DNA of 64,000 nucleotides, from positions 7,410,501 through 7,474,500 of the forward strand of contig NZ_CP163444.1 in the NCBI RefSeq assembly GCF_041053105.1, given 5' to 3'. Below are positions 44,810-53,314 of the stretch, one piece after another. Under the pieces are notes generated by a model. That model had not been told where the DNA came from. It was given only the letters and a program-made list of their open reading frames with translations, and made no database searches. This DNA is from Streptomyces sp. R44 (GTDB lineage Bacteria > Actinomycetota > Actinomycetes > Streptomycetales > Streptomycetaceae). Position numbers and translations under genes: made by a program. Each line of letters begins with the position of its first letter. Position 1 is the first letter of the stretch.

Positions 44810-45502
44810 ATGACGCGGGTGCTGGTGGTCGAGGACGACGCACAGCTCGCACGAGCTCTGGTGATCAACCTGCAGGCGCGCCAATACGTGGTGGATGCGG
44901 CGCCGGACGGTGCCACGGCGCTCTCCCTCGCCGCCGCCGAACCGCCGGACGTGCTGATCGTCGACCTGGGGCTCCCTGACATGGACGGCGTCGACGTCAT
45001 CCAGGCCTTGCGGCGCTGGAGCCGTTCCCCCGTACTGGTCCTCTCGGCTCGCAGCGGCTCCGAGGACAAGATCCGCGCTCTCGACGCCGGCGCCGACGAC
45101 TACATGACCAAGCCGTTCAGCATGGACGAGCTCCTGGCCCGGCTTCGGGCCGCCACCCGGCGTACGGCCGAAGCGTCCGCGGTCTCCCCGGCCACGGATG
45201 GCGGTCGGGTCATCACCGACGATTTCACGGTCGACCTGGTGGCGAAGAAGGTGAAGCGGATGGGCCGGGACGTACGGCTCACCCCCACCGAGTGGCACCT
45301 GCTGGAGATACTGATCTGCAACCCGGGGCGGCTCATCAGCCAGCGCCGGCTGCTCCAGGAGGTGTGGGGCCCGAGCTACAGCACCAAGACGAACTATCTG
45401 CGGGTCTACATGGCCCAGCTGCGGCGCAAACTGGAAGTGGACCCGTCGCATCCCCGCTATCTGATCACCGAACCCGGTATGGGTTACCGGTTCGAACCGT
45501 AG
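44810..45502 (+). CDS. kdpE: KdpE, OmpR-family response regulator
   Basis: KdpE is the response regulator paired with KdpD that activates kdp transcription in K+ limitation or osmotic stress. The 230-residue protein has a receiver domain with acidic pair Asp9/Asp10, phosphoacceptor Asp52 in LIVDLGLPDMDG, and Lys101 in YMTKPF. A winged-helix domain follows with LTPTEWHLLEIL, LISQRRLLQEVWG and NYLRVYMAQLRRKLE. OmpR/PhoB-type regulators bind 11-bp direct repeats, which fits the operators found across this region. The ATG at 44810 follows GAGGAAGG. Confidence 0.94.
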   Translation: MTRVLVVEDDAQLARALVINLQARQYVVDAAPDGATALSLAAAEPPDVLIVDLGLPDMDGVDVIQALRRWSRSPVLVLSARSGSEDKIRALDAGADDYMTKPFSMDELLARLRAATRRTAEASAVSPATDGGRVITDDFTVDLVAKKVKRMGRDVRLTPTEWHLLEILICNPGRLISQRRLLQEVWGPSYSTKTNYLRVYMAQLRRKLEVDPSHPRYLITEPGMGYRFEP

Positions 45503-45524
45503 AGCCGTAGGAGAGACGCAGAAC

Positions 45525-48068
45525 ATGGGACGCGGAAAGCTGCGTATCTACCTGGGCGCCGCGCCGGGCGTCGGCAAGACGTACTCGATGCTCTCCGAGG
45601 GGCACCGGCGCGTCGAACGCGGCACGGACTGCGTCGTGGCCTTCGTCGAGCACCACAACAGGCCCCGGACCGAGGTCATGCTGCACGGTCTGGAGATGAT
45701 TCCGCGCCGGACGATCGAGTACCGGGGGACGTCCTTCACGGAGATGGACGTGGACGCCGTCCTGGCCCGGCGGCCGGCCGTCGCGCTCGTCGACGAGCTG
45801 CCGCACACGAACGTTCCCGGCTCGCGGAACGCCAAGCGCTGGCAGGACGTCGAGGAGCTGCTCGCGGCAGGCATCGACGTCGTGTCGACGGTCAACATCC
45901 AGCACCTGGAGTCACTCGGGGACGTCGTCGAGGCCATCACGGGCATCCGGCAGAAGGAGACCGTCCCCGACGAAGTAGTCCGGCGCGCCGACCAGATCGA
46001 ACTCGTCGACATGTCGCCCCAGGCGCTGCGCCGCCGCATGGCGCACGGCAACATCTACAAGCCGGACAAGGTCGACGCCGCCCTCTCCAACTACTTCCGC
46101 CCCGGCAACCTCACCGCGCTGCGCGAACTGGCCCTGCTGTGGACGGCAGACCGGGTCGACGAGTACCTCCAGGAGTACCGCACCGAACACCGGGTCTCGA
46201 AGATCTGGGGGTCGCGGGAGCGGATCGTGGTGGGTCTGACCGGCGGGCCCGAGGGACGGACCCTGATAAGGCGGGCTGTACGGCTGGCCGAGAAGGGCGC
46301 CGGAGGAGAGGTCCTCGCCGTCTACATCTCGCGTAGCGACGGCCTGACCTCGGCCTCCCCGAAGGAGCTGGCGGTCCAGCGCACCCTCGTGGAGGACCTG
46401 GGCGGCACCTTCCACCACGTCGTCGGCGACGACATCCCGGCCGCGCTGCTCGAATTCGCCCGAGGCGTCAACGCGACCCAGATCGTGCTGGGCGTGAGCC
46501 GGCGCCGTTCCTGGCACTACCTGTTCGGGCCCGGTGTCAGTGCGACGGTCGCCCGTGAGTCCGGGCCCGACCTCGACGTCCACATCGTCACCCATGACGA
46601 GGCGGCGAAGGGTGGGGGGCTGCCCGTCGCTCGCGGGGCCCGGCTCGGTCGGTCCCGGACGATCTGGGGTTGGGGCGTGGGCCTCGGTGGACCGGCCCTC
46701 CTCACCTTGATCCTCAGTTCGACCGTGCCCGACGTGGGTCTGGCCAACGACGTCCTGCTCTACCTCACGCTCACCGTCGCGGCGGCGCTCCTGGGCGGGC
46801 TCAGGCCGGCCCTGGCGTCCGCCGCCTTCGGATCCCTGCTCCTGAACTGGTTCTTCACCCCGCCGATCCACGAACTGACGATCGCGGACCCGCGCAACAT
46901 CGTCGCCCTGGCCATCTTCGTGGGCGTGGCGATCTCAGTGGCGTCGGTCGTGGACCTGGCCGCCCGGCGCACCCACCAGGCCGCCCGGCTGCGGGCCGAA
47001 TCCGAGACGCTGTCCTTCCTCGCCGGGAGCGTGCTGCGCGGCGAGACGACCGTCGAAGCGCTCCTCGAACGGGTCAGGGAGACCTTCGCCATGGAATCGG
47101 TCGCCCTCCTGGAACGCCCCGACGAGACGGACCCGTGGTCCTGCGTCGCCTCCGTCGGCCACCGTCCGGCCGACCGCCCGGACGACGCGGATGTCGACAT
47201 GCCGGTCGGTGACCACCTCGCGCTCGCGCTCACCGGCCGTGTGCTGCCTGCCGAGGACCGGCGGGTGCTCGGTGCCTTCGCCGCTCAGGCCGCGGTCGTC
47301 CTCGACCGGCAGCGGTTGGTGGGCGAGGCGGAGGAGGCCCGCAAGCTGGCGGAGGGCAACAAGATCCGCACGTCGCTCCTCGCGGCCGTCAGCCATGACC
47401 TCCGTACCCCCTTGGCCGGCATCAAGGCGTCGGTCTCCTCCCTCCGTTCCGCCGACGTCGAATGGTCCGAAGAGGACCGGGCCGAGCTCCTCGAGGGCAT
47501 CGAGGACGGCGCCGATCGCCTCGACCACCTCGTCGGCAACCTCCTCGACATGTCCCGCCTGGACACGGGCACCGTCACCGCCGTCATCCGGGAGACCGAT
47601 CTCGACGAGGTGGTGCCGATCGCCCTGCTCGGAGTCCCCGAGGGCAGCGTCGAGCTCGACATCCCAGAGACGCTGCCGATGGTGGCCGTCGACCGAGGTC
47701 TCCTGGAGCGGGCCGTCGCCAACATTGTCGAGAACGCGGTCAAGTACAGCCCGCACGGGCAGATCGTGCTCGTCTCGGCGAGCGCCCTGGCCGACCGCGT
47801 GGAACTCCGGGTCGTGGACCGTGGCCCGGGTGTCCCGGACGAAGCCAAGGACCGCATCTTCGGCCCCTTCCAGCGCTACGGCGACGCTCCGCGCGGCGAG
47901 GGGGTCGGTCTCGGCCTGGCGGTGGCGCGGGGCTTCGTGGAGGCGATGGGCGGAACTCTGACGGCGGAGGACACGCCCGGCGGTGGGCTGACCATGACGG
48001 TCACCCTGCGGATGGCCGAAGGAGCCGCTGCCTCCGTCCCGGACCTGGCGGCCGAGGCGACCACCTGA
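45525..48068 (+). CDS. kdpD: KdpD, osmosensitive potassium sensor histidine kinase
   Basis: This 847-residue sensor kinase starts MGRGKLRIYLGAAPGVGKTY with Walker A GAAPGVGKT. It then has ALVDELPHTNVPGSRN, a USP-like domain, four DUF4118 helices around residues 385-480 (FFTPPIHELTIADPRN), a GAF-like region, His624 in AVSHDLRTPLAGIKAS, and NIVENAVKYSPHGQ and GVGLGLAVARGF in HATPase_c. All catalytic residues are intact. It lies 22 bases after kdpE. Its last 68 bases overlap the convergent DUF4097 gene. Confidence 0.96.
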   Translation: MGRGKLRIYLGAAPGVGKTYSMLSEGHRRVERGTDCVVAFVEHHNRPRTEVMLHGLEMIPRRTIEYRGTSFTEMDVDAVLARRPAVALVDELPHTNVPGSRNAKRWQDVEELLAAGIDVVSTVNIQHLESLGDVVEAITGIRQKETVPDEVVRRADQIELVDMSPQALRRRMAHGNIYKPDKVDAALSNYFRPGNLTALRELALLWTADRVDEYLQEYRTEHRVSKIWGSRERIVVGLTGGPEGRTLIRRAVRLAEKGAGGEVLAVYISRSDGLTSASPKELAVQRTLVEDLGGTFHHVVGDDIPAALLEFARGVNATQIVLGVSRRRSWHYLFGPGVSATVARESGPDLDVHIVTHDEAAKGGGLPVARGARLGRSRTIWGWGVGLGGPALLTLILSSTVPDVGLANDVLLYLTLTVAAALLGGLRPALASAAFGSLLLNWFFTPPIHELTIADPRNIVALAIFVGVAISVASVVDLAARRTHQAARLRAESETLSFLAGSVLRGETTVEALLERVRETFAMESVALLERPDETDPWSCVASVGHRPADRPDDADVDMPVGDHLALALTGRVLPAEDRRVLGAFAAQAAVVLDRQRLVGEAEEARKLAEGNKIRTSLLAAVSHDLRTPLAGIKASVSSLRSADVEWSEEDRAELLEGIEDGADRLDHLVGNLLDMSRLDTGTVTAVIRETDLDEVVPIALLGVPEGSVELDIPETLPMVAVDRGLLERAVANIVENAVKYSPHGQIVLVSASALADRVELRVVDRGPGVPDEAKDRIFGPFQRYGDAPRGEGVGLGLAVARGFVEAMGGTLTAEDTPGGGLTMTVTLRMAEGAAASVPDLAAEATT

Positions 48069-48774
48069 GACCGAGAAGGCCGTCGGGGGATGAGGGGGGT
48101 TCGGGGGGGCAGAGGCTGCGGGCGGCGATGTCGCCGTAGGCGGTGGTGGCATGGATGTTGAGGCCGGAGGTGCCGTCGTTCTTCAGGGCGTTGCTGACGC
48201 GGCCGTAGGCGGTGCCGGCGTCCAGGGAGGCGGAGACACCGGCCGCGGCGGTGACGGAGATGTCGCCCTTCTGGGTGGTCAGCGTGACGGTGCCGCTCAC
48301 GGCCTCGGCGACGCGGATGTCGCCGCGGGCGGTGGTGATGTCGGCGGAGCCGGTGATCCGGCCGACCTCGACGTCGCCGTCGGTCGCGGTGAGGCGGAGG
48401 TTGGCGGCCTCGTCGATCTTGACCTGGTGGTAGGCGCCCTCGAAGGCGATGTCGCCGAGCCGGCCGACCGCGCGGAGTTCGGCGGCCGCGGCCTGGGCCT
48501 CGACGCGGGAGCCGGCGGGCAGCTGGACCGTCACCTCGATGGAGCCGGTGCCGCCCAGGACGTTGTTCTTCGACTTCGGGACCTCGATGCGCAGGACGCC
48601 GTCGGTGTAGGTGACTTCGGTCCGCTCGGCCGTCTTCACGTCGCGGCTCTTGGAGGCGTCGGCGGGCAGGACCTCGACGGTGGTGTCGGTCCGGTCGGCG
48701 GCGATGAGGTTGATGCGGCCGGCGGGGACGGCGAGGACGGTGACGATCGCGGCGGCGGTGTCGAACTTCTGCAT
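48001..48774 (-). CDS. DUF4097 family beta-strand repeat protein (copy 2), extended C-terminus
   Basis: This 257-residue protein is a paralog of the 15618 gene: MQKFDTAAAIVTVLAVPAGRI, DASKSRDVKTAERTEVTYTDG and NIHATTAYGDIAARSL align throughout. Copy 1 stops two residues after that last motif, but copy 2 reads on for about 36 Pro/Arg-rich residues antisense to kdpD. This suggests loss of the original stop codon. The ATG at 48774 follows GAAGGAGA, and the TTGC-box promoter (copy C) lies just upstream. Function unknown. Confidence 0.85.
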   Translation of the reverse strand: MQKFDTAAAIVTVLAVPAGRINLIAADRTDTTVEVLPADASKSRDVKTAERTEVTYTDGVLRIEVPKSKNNVLGGTGSIEVTVQLPAGSRVEAQAAAAELRAVGRLGDIAFEGAYHQVKIDEAANLRLTATDGDVEVGRITGSADITTARGDIRVAEAVSGTVTLTTQKGDISVTAAAGVSASLDAGTAYGRVSNALKNDGTSGLNIHATTAYGDIAARSLCPPEPPSSPDGLLGLRWSPRPPGPGRRQRLLRPSAG

Positions 48775-48833
48775 GGTGCTTCTCCTTCGTGTGGAGCGGG
48801 CGCTTGTTCGCCGCGCTCTTTCCGATAAAGGAA

Positions 48834-48985
48834 AAGCTACGTTGCGTTCGACATCCCGGCAAGCACTTCGTTGCGAGAAAACCCCATCACTGCAGGCCAG
48901 TTACTGGATTTCATTGCAATGGTTCTGAATCTAACGCAACAATCCACCCTCATTGCGTTGCAATGGACTGTGAGTGAACGCTCTG
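48834..48985 (-). promoter_or_regulatory. Shared TTGC-box regulatory region, copy C
   Basis: On the minus strand it has GTTCAC (48979-48974), CCATTGCAACGCAATG (48966-48951), TTGCGTTAG, CATTGCAATG (48921-48912), GGCCTGCAGTGATGG, then the promoter TTGCCG (48862-48857), 17 bases, TAGCTT (48839-48834) with AACGCAACG in the spacer. It drives the second DUF4097 gene. In the remaining 280 bases up to the AraC start at 49269 I see no gene or clear motif. Confidence 0.78.
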
Positions 48986-49268
48986 GCGAGAGTGTCGCGG
49001 ACGGCCTCGTCGGTGCGGGTACCGGTCTGGGAGTGCGGCGACCACGCACACGGTGCGACGCGCAGGGACGACACGCGTGGAACACCTTCCGGTTCCTCAG
49101 GCGTACGACGCTCACGACGGACATCGTGCACGTCAACAGCGAGTTCGCGGACCAGGCCGACGATCACGACCCCCAGGTCGTCCGACTCGTCCCCTGGCCC
49201 CGCGAAGCGCCGCTCGCCGCCCTGCCACGTCCGGACGGCGTGGCAGACTGGCGGCTCACGCGGCGGCG

Positions 49269-50009
49269 GTGAGCGGGGAGTTGATCCGGTTGGGGCTGGA
49301 GATCGAGAGCCGGTCGTCGGAGCTGCCGTACATCGAGCGGGTCTGGCGCAGCCGAAGCGACGACGTCGGGCGGATGACGTCGATCGCGACGTCGCACTGG
49401 GAGCTCGTCTTCTGGGAGCACGACGGCCGGGTCCAGGCCGCGGTACTGGGCCCGGAGCCCAAGGCCGGTCCGGCACCCGTCCCGAAGGACGCCACCTTCT
49501 TCGGCATCAGCTTCGCCCTCGGTACGTCGATGCCGCATGTTCCGATCAGCCGGCTGGTGGGCGGCAGCGCGGAGATCCCCGACGTGACGCGGCGGTCCGT
49601 GTGGCTGAAGGGCTCGGCGTGGCACGTGCCCGATTACGACAACGCGGAGGCGTTCGTGCGGCGCCTGGTGCGCGAGGGCATCGTGGATCGCGATCCGATC
49701 GTTCCCGCCGTGCTCGACGGGGCCGCTCCCGACGTCTCCGAACGCACCCTCCAGAGACGATTCGTCGCCGCGACGGGCCTCACCCGGGGCGCCGTGCGGC
49801 AGATCCACCGTGCCCGCCGGGCGGCGGTGCTGATCCAGGAGGGCGTTCCGGCACAGGACGTCGTACACAGCCTCGGGTACTTCGACCAGCCGCACCTGGC
49901 GCGGTCCCTGACCCGGTACATCGGCCGCACCGCCACTCGGCTGAGCGCGCCGGACACGACGGAGCCGCTGTCGCTTCTGTACAAGCCCTCGGCCTCGGAG
50001 CCCGCATAG
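49269..50009 (+). CDS. AraC-family transcriptional regulator
   Basis: This is a regulator of about 246 residues. The C-terminal 90 residues contain an AraC-type double helix-turn-helix: SERTLQRRFVAATGLTRGAVRQI and IQEGVPAQDVVHSLGYFDQPHLARSLTRYIG. The N-terminal part (HWELVFWEHDGRVQAAVLGPEPK, FFGISFALGTSMPHVPI) resembles the cupin-like sensing half of short AraC members. The start is uncertain: GTG at 49269 or TTG at 49290 after GGGGAG. It sits next to TTGC-box copy C and upstream of a RibD/DHFR-like gene, so it is a candidate controller of the TTGC-box genes. Confidence 0.83.
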   Translation: MSGELIRLGLEIESRSSELPYIERVWRSRSDDVGRMTSIATSHWELVFWEHDGRVQAAVLGPEPKAGPAPVPKDATFFGISFALGTSMPHVPISRLVGGSAEIPDVTRRSVWLKGSAWHVPDYDNAEAFVRRLVREGIVDRDPIVPAVLDGAAPDVSERTLQRRFVAATGLTRGAVRQIHRARRAAVLIQEGVPAQDVVHSLGYFDQPHLARSLTRYIGRTATRLSAPDTTEPLSLLYKPSASEPA

Positions 50010-50053
50010 CCTTCCTGACGTAGCGACAACCCCGCACACGTCACGGAGGAATC

Positions 50054-50608
50054 ATGCGCAAGGTCGTTTCCGGTCTGTTCGTCTCGCTCGACGGTGTCGC
50101 CCAGGCGCCGAACGAGTGGCAGTTCGCCTTCGACGAGGAGATGGGCGCCGCGCTGGAGGAGACGCTGGAGACGGCCGACACGATCCTGCTGGGCCGGGTG
50201 ACGTTCACCGAGTGGGCCGGGTACTGGCCGACGGTGACCAGCGGGGAGGACGTCGGCTTCGCCAAGTGGATCAACGACTCGCCCAAGTACGTCTTCTCCT
50301 CCACGCTGGACAGCGTCGACGACTGGGCGAACAGCACGCTCGTCAGCGGCGACCTGGCGGCCACGGTCGAGGGGCTCAAGGCGGGCGAGGGCAAGAACAT
50401 CACCGTCGCGGGCAGCCCGACGCTGGTGCGCTCGCTGCTGGAGCTGGACCTCCTGGACGAACTGATCCTGCTGATCCACCCGGTGGTGGCCGGCGAAGGG
50501 CGCAAGAAGCTGTTCGCCGACGACGCCGCCCTGAAGAAGCTGGAACTGGTGAGCGCCCACCCGACCAGCAGTGGAGTGATCATCGCGACCTACCGTCCGA
50601 AGCGCTGA
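50054..50608 (+). CDS. RibD C-terminal / dihydrofolate reductase family protein (second)
   Basis: This 184-residue NADPH-binding reductase-fold protein begins MRKVVSGLFVSLDGVAQAPNEW, has ADTILLGRVTFTEWAGYWP, YVFSSTL, NITVAGSPTLVRSLLELDLLDELILLIHPVVAGEGRKKLF and ends HPTSSGVIIATYRP. It is a different subgroup from the 18915 gene. CACGGAGGAA precedes the ATG. It lies 44 bases after the AraC gene and is probably cotranscribed, so the AraC protein may control a RibD/DHFR-like enzyme at both sites. Confidence 0.9.
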   Translation: MRKVVSGLFVSLDGVAQAPNEWQFAFDEEMGAALEETLETADTILLGRVTFTEWAGYWPTVTSGEDVGFAKWINDSPKYVFSSTLDSVDDWANSTLVSGDLAATVEGLKAGEGKNITVAGSPTLVRSLLELDLLDELILLIHPVVAGEGRKKLFADDAALKKLELVSAHPTSSGVIIATYRPKR

Positions 50609-50652
50609 CGCATCCTCCGGTGGCGCGGGCGTCGTCGCCGGCGGCACGGTCG

Positions 50653-50702
50653 CGTATGAACCGTGTCAGGGCGACGTACGGCGACGTCAGAATCGCGTCA
50701 GT
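50653..50702 (+). promoter_or_regulatory. K+-island-type operator upstream of usp
   Basis: CGTATGA (50653), TGTCAGG (50664), CGTCAGA (50685) and CGTCAGT (50696) keep the exact 11/32-bp geometry. TAGTCAT at 50731 is a -10 candidate 35 bases from the last half site. Confidence 0.7.
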
Positions 50703-50820
50703 GGAACCGCCCCGGCCTCTCTCCCCCCGGTAGTCATGGGGTGCCGTGCCGAACGCGCCATCGTGGAAGGCACGGCAGGAGCCGCGGGGAGCCCCGCGCC
50801 ACGCAGCGAAGGAGGAGGCA

Positions 50821-51330
50821 GTGCCGAAGATAGTGGTCGGAGTGAGCGGGAGCCTCGGCTGTCTGACGGTTCTGCACCGGGCCGCTGCCGAGGCCCGACT
50901 GCGCCGGGCGGAGCTGTGGGCCGTCCTGGCCTGGGAGACGCCCGGCGGAGAACTCGGCGGCCGCTGTTCCGCACACGTCTCGGCCGTGGCCCAGTGCCGC
51001 GCGACCGCCGGCGAGCGGCTGCGCGAGGCGCTCGACACCGCGTTCGGGCCCGGGCGACCGGAGGTCACGGTCCAGGGCGTCACGGTCTGGGGCAGCCCGG
51101 GCGCGGCGCTCGTCGATGTCGCACAGGACCCCGACGACCTCCTGGTGGTGGGCACCGGATCCCGCGGGCGCCTGCGCCGTCTGGTCCACCGCTCCGTCTC
51201 CCGCTACTGCCAGACCCACGCGGTCTGCCCCGTACTGGCCGTGCCACCGTCCCCGCTCCTCGCGACGTACGACACGACCCACCGCCGCAACCTCTGGCAC
51301 ATGCGGCTCGACCCGCGCGAGGTCGGCTGA
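50821..51330 (+). CDS. Universal stress protein (UspA family)
   Basis: This 169-residue single-domain USP has the N-terminal KIVVGVSGSLGCLTVL and the ATP-binding signature DLLVVGTGSRGRLRRLVHRSVSRYC near the end. A Usp with this motif is likely an ATP- or nucleotide-binding stress protein. GGAGGAGG precedes the GTG at 50821. The K+-island operator lies upstream. A 17-residue basic tail ends the protein. Confidence 0.88.
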   Translation: MPKIVVGVSGSLGCLTVLHRAAAEARLRRAELWAVLAWETPGGELGGRCSAHVSAVAQCRATAGERLREALDTAFGPGRPEVTVQGVTVWGSPGAALVDVAQDPDDLLVVGTGSRGRLRRLVHRSVSRYCQTHAVCPVLAVPPSPLLATYDTTHRRNLWHMRLDPREVG

Positions 51331-51367
51331 GCGTCGTTGCCAACGGTGACGCCCTCCCGTGGCAACC

Positions 51368-51931
51368 TCACTTCGCAGAGAGGAACGGGCCCTTCCGGGG
51401 TGCCACGCATTTCTCGACGAGGGTCTTGTGGCCTTCCACCGAGCCGTTGAGGCAGAGCCGGCCGCCCTTGTCGCGCAGGTCGAGGGCGAACGTCGTGGCC
51501 GTGCCCGACTGCCGGAGTCCGTGGATGCGTGCGTCGATGTAGCCGAGGCCGTTCAGGATCTTCCTGACCTTGTCCGGGCTGGGGTCCGCCAGCTCCCAGA
51601 CCGCCTGGGTGATGCGCTCCTCGTGCAGGGCGCTCGCGCACCAGTCGCGAGCGTTCAGCTCCACCTCCGGTCCCGCCGTGGGAGCGGGCGCGAACGCGTC
51701 GCCCGGGGGCTTCTCCACGGGGCCGGGCTCAGGGCACGACCGCGCCACCTTGTCGAGCATCGCGGTGAACGCCCTGTCGGCCGAGGCACCGGCGGAGGAG
51801 TCGTCCCGTACGCGTACGGCCTCCTGCGGCTGGGCTCCGCAGCCGACAAGTGCCAGGACGGCCAGGGCGGTTGCCGAGATGATGTGCCGCGAGCGGGCGA
51901 ACGAACCGGTCCGAGCTGGGATTTCGATCAT
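51368..51931 (-). CDS. Putative lipoprotein of unknown function
   Basis: This 187-residue protein has a lipoprotein signal: basic N-terminus, hydrophobic HIISATALAVLALVGC, with the lipidation cysteine at residue 31. The mature part has two more cysteines (near CPEPGP and DWCASAL) and a late cysteine pair (RLCLNG, EKCVAP), suggesting disulfides. No family is recognised. It is divergent from corA with a perfect palindrome between them, 35 bases upstream of this start. Confidence 0.75.
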   Translation of the reverse strand: MIEIPARTGSFARSRHIISATALAVLALVGCGAQPQEAVRVRDDSSAGASADRAFTAMLDKVARSCPEPGPVEKPPGDAFAPAPTAGPEVELNARDWCASALHEERITQAVWELADPSPDKVRKILNGLGYIDARIHGLRQSGTATTFALDLRDKGGRLCLNGSVEGHKTLVEKCVAPRKGPFLSAK

Positions 51932-51965
51932 GCGCCAAGTCTGTGGCGGTGCCCCGGGCGCCACA

Positions 51966-51981
51966 TGAGTACGCGTACTCA
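51966..51981. promoter_or_regulatory. Perfect 16-bp palindrome between lipoprotein and corA genes
   Basis: TGAGTACGCGTACTCA is a perfect inverted repeat located 35 bases upstream of the lipoprotein start and 145 bases upstream of corA. It fits a dimeric repressor operator. A lone CGTCAAG follows at 52013. Confidence 0.6.
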
Positions 51982-52125
51982 ATCGCAGCCGTGCGTGCAC
52001 ACGGGGCGGCGTCAAGAAGTACGCGACCGTCGACGCGGCACGCGCCCCGGACACGCGCGGGACGGCCTGTCGTCCCTGACCAGGCTGCTGGCAGACTGGC
52101 GGGCGATCTGCCGAAGGAGCCTCTC

Positions 52126-53214
52126 GTGTCGATGATCCACCGCCTGCGCAGCGCCGTCCGCCGGACGTACCGGCGTGCCGTCGACCTCAGTCACCCGGCG
52201 CGTTCGCCGCTCGGCAGCGCGGTGGTCAACTGTGTGGTCTACCGCGACGGCGTGCGGCAGGACGAGGTCCGGTCGGTCGAGGAGGCCGTGCGGCGCGTGC
52301 GGAAGTCGGGTGACGGGTTCGTGTGGATCGGTCTCCACGAACCGGAGGAGAAGGAGTTCGCCGGGCTGGCCGAGCTGTTCGGGCTGCACCCGCTCGCGGT
52401 GGAGGATGCCGTCCATGCCCACCAGCGCCCGAAACTGGAGCAGTACGACGACGTGCTGTTCGCCGTCTTCAAGACGGTGCGGTACGTGGAGCACGACGAG
52501 CTCACCGCCACCAGCGAGGTGGTGGACACCGGGGAGCTGATGGCCTTCACCGGACCCGACTTCGTCATCACCATCCGTCACGGGGGACACGGTTCGCTCG
52601 GTCCGCTCCGTGAGGCCCTTGAGTCGGAGCCCGAGCAGCTCGCGAAGGGGCCCTCCGCGGTGCTGCACGCGGTCGCGGACCACGTCGTCGACGACTACCT
52701 CGCCGTCACGGAGGCCGTGCAGGACGACCTGGACGCGATCGAGACCGCGGTCTTCTCCGAGCAGGGGCACCGGGGAGACGTCGGCCGGATCTACCAGCTC
52801 AAGCGCGAACTCCTCGAACTCAAGCGGGCGGTGACACCACTGGGCCGTCCTCTCCAGCGCCTGGCGGCCGAACCGATGCCGATGGTCGCGGCCGAGATAC
52901 GCGCGTACTTCCGTGACGTGGCCGACCACCTGGCGCGGGTCACCGAACAGGTCGCCTCGTTCGACACGCTCCTGGACTCGATCCTCCAGGCACACCTCGC
53001 GCAGGTGACCGTCGCCCAGAACGAGGACATGCGCAAGATCACCGCCTGGGCCGCGATCATCGCCGTCCCGACGATGGTGTGCGGGGTCTACGGCATGAAC
53101 TTCGACAACATGCCGGAACTGCGCTGGACCTATGGCTATCCGCTGGTCCTCGGCGTCATGGCCGTCGCCTGCTTCGTCATCCACCGGGGCTTCCGCCGCA
53201 ACGGCTGGCTCTGA
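52126..53214 (+). CDS. corA: CorA family magnesium/cobalt transporter
   Basis: This 362-residue protein is a CorA divalent-cation channel. A large cytoplasmic N-terminal domain (residues 30-290) is followed by two membrane helices with the selectivity motif Gly323-Met324-Asn325 in VYGMNFDNMPEL. The willow-helix region LLDSILQAHLAQVTVAQNEDMRKITAW is also typical. AAGGAGC precedes the GTG at 52126. It is the only divalent transporter in the ion island. Confidence 0.94.
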   Translation: MSMIHRLRSAVRRTYRRAVDLSHPARSPLGSAVVNCVVYRDGVRQDEVRSVEEAVRRVRKSGDGFVWIGLHEPEEKEFAGLAELFGLHPLAVEDAVHAHQRPKLEQYDDVLFAVFKTVRYVEHDELTATSEVVDTGELMAFTGPDFVITIRHGGHGSLGPLREALESEPEQLAKGPSAVLHAVADHVVDDYLAVTEAVQDDLDAIETAVFSEQGHRGDVGRIYQLKRELLELKRAVTPLGRPLQRLAAEPMPMVAAEIRAYFRDVADHLARVTEQVASFDTLLDSILQAHLAQVTVAQNEDMRKITAWAAIIAVPTMVCGVYGMNFDNMPELRWTYGYPLVLGVMAVACFVIHRGFRRNGWL

Positions 53215-53217
53215 CCC

Positions 53218-53255
53218 GCCGACGCGCCGCACGTCCGCCGACGCGCCGCACGTCC
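53218..53255. repeat. Two perfect tandem 19-bp repeats
   Basis: The unit GCCGACGCGCCGCACGTCC occurs twice in tandem (53218-53236 and 53237-53255), just past the corA stop codon and before the convergent NACHT gene. Confidence 0.85.
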
Positions 53256-53314
53256 GCGGCGCCCGGCGGGACCCGCCACGCGACAGCTCGTGGACCCGCT
53301 CGGTCGGCCGCCGT

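Noticed and set aside
48986..49268. Possible gene remnant before the AraC regulator
   Set aside because: Some open frames exist on both strands but none shows recognisable motifs or consistent codon bias.
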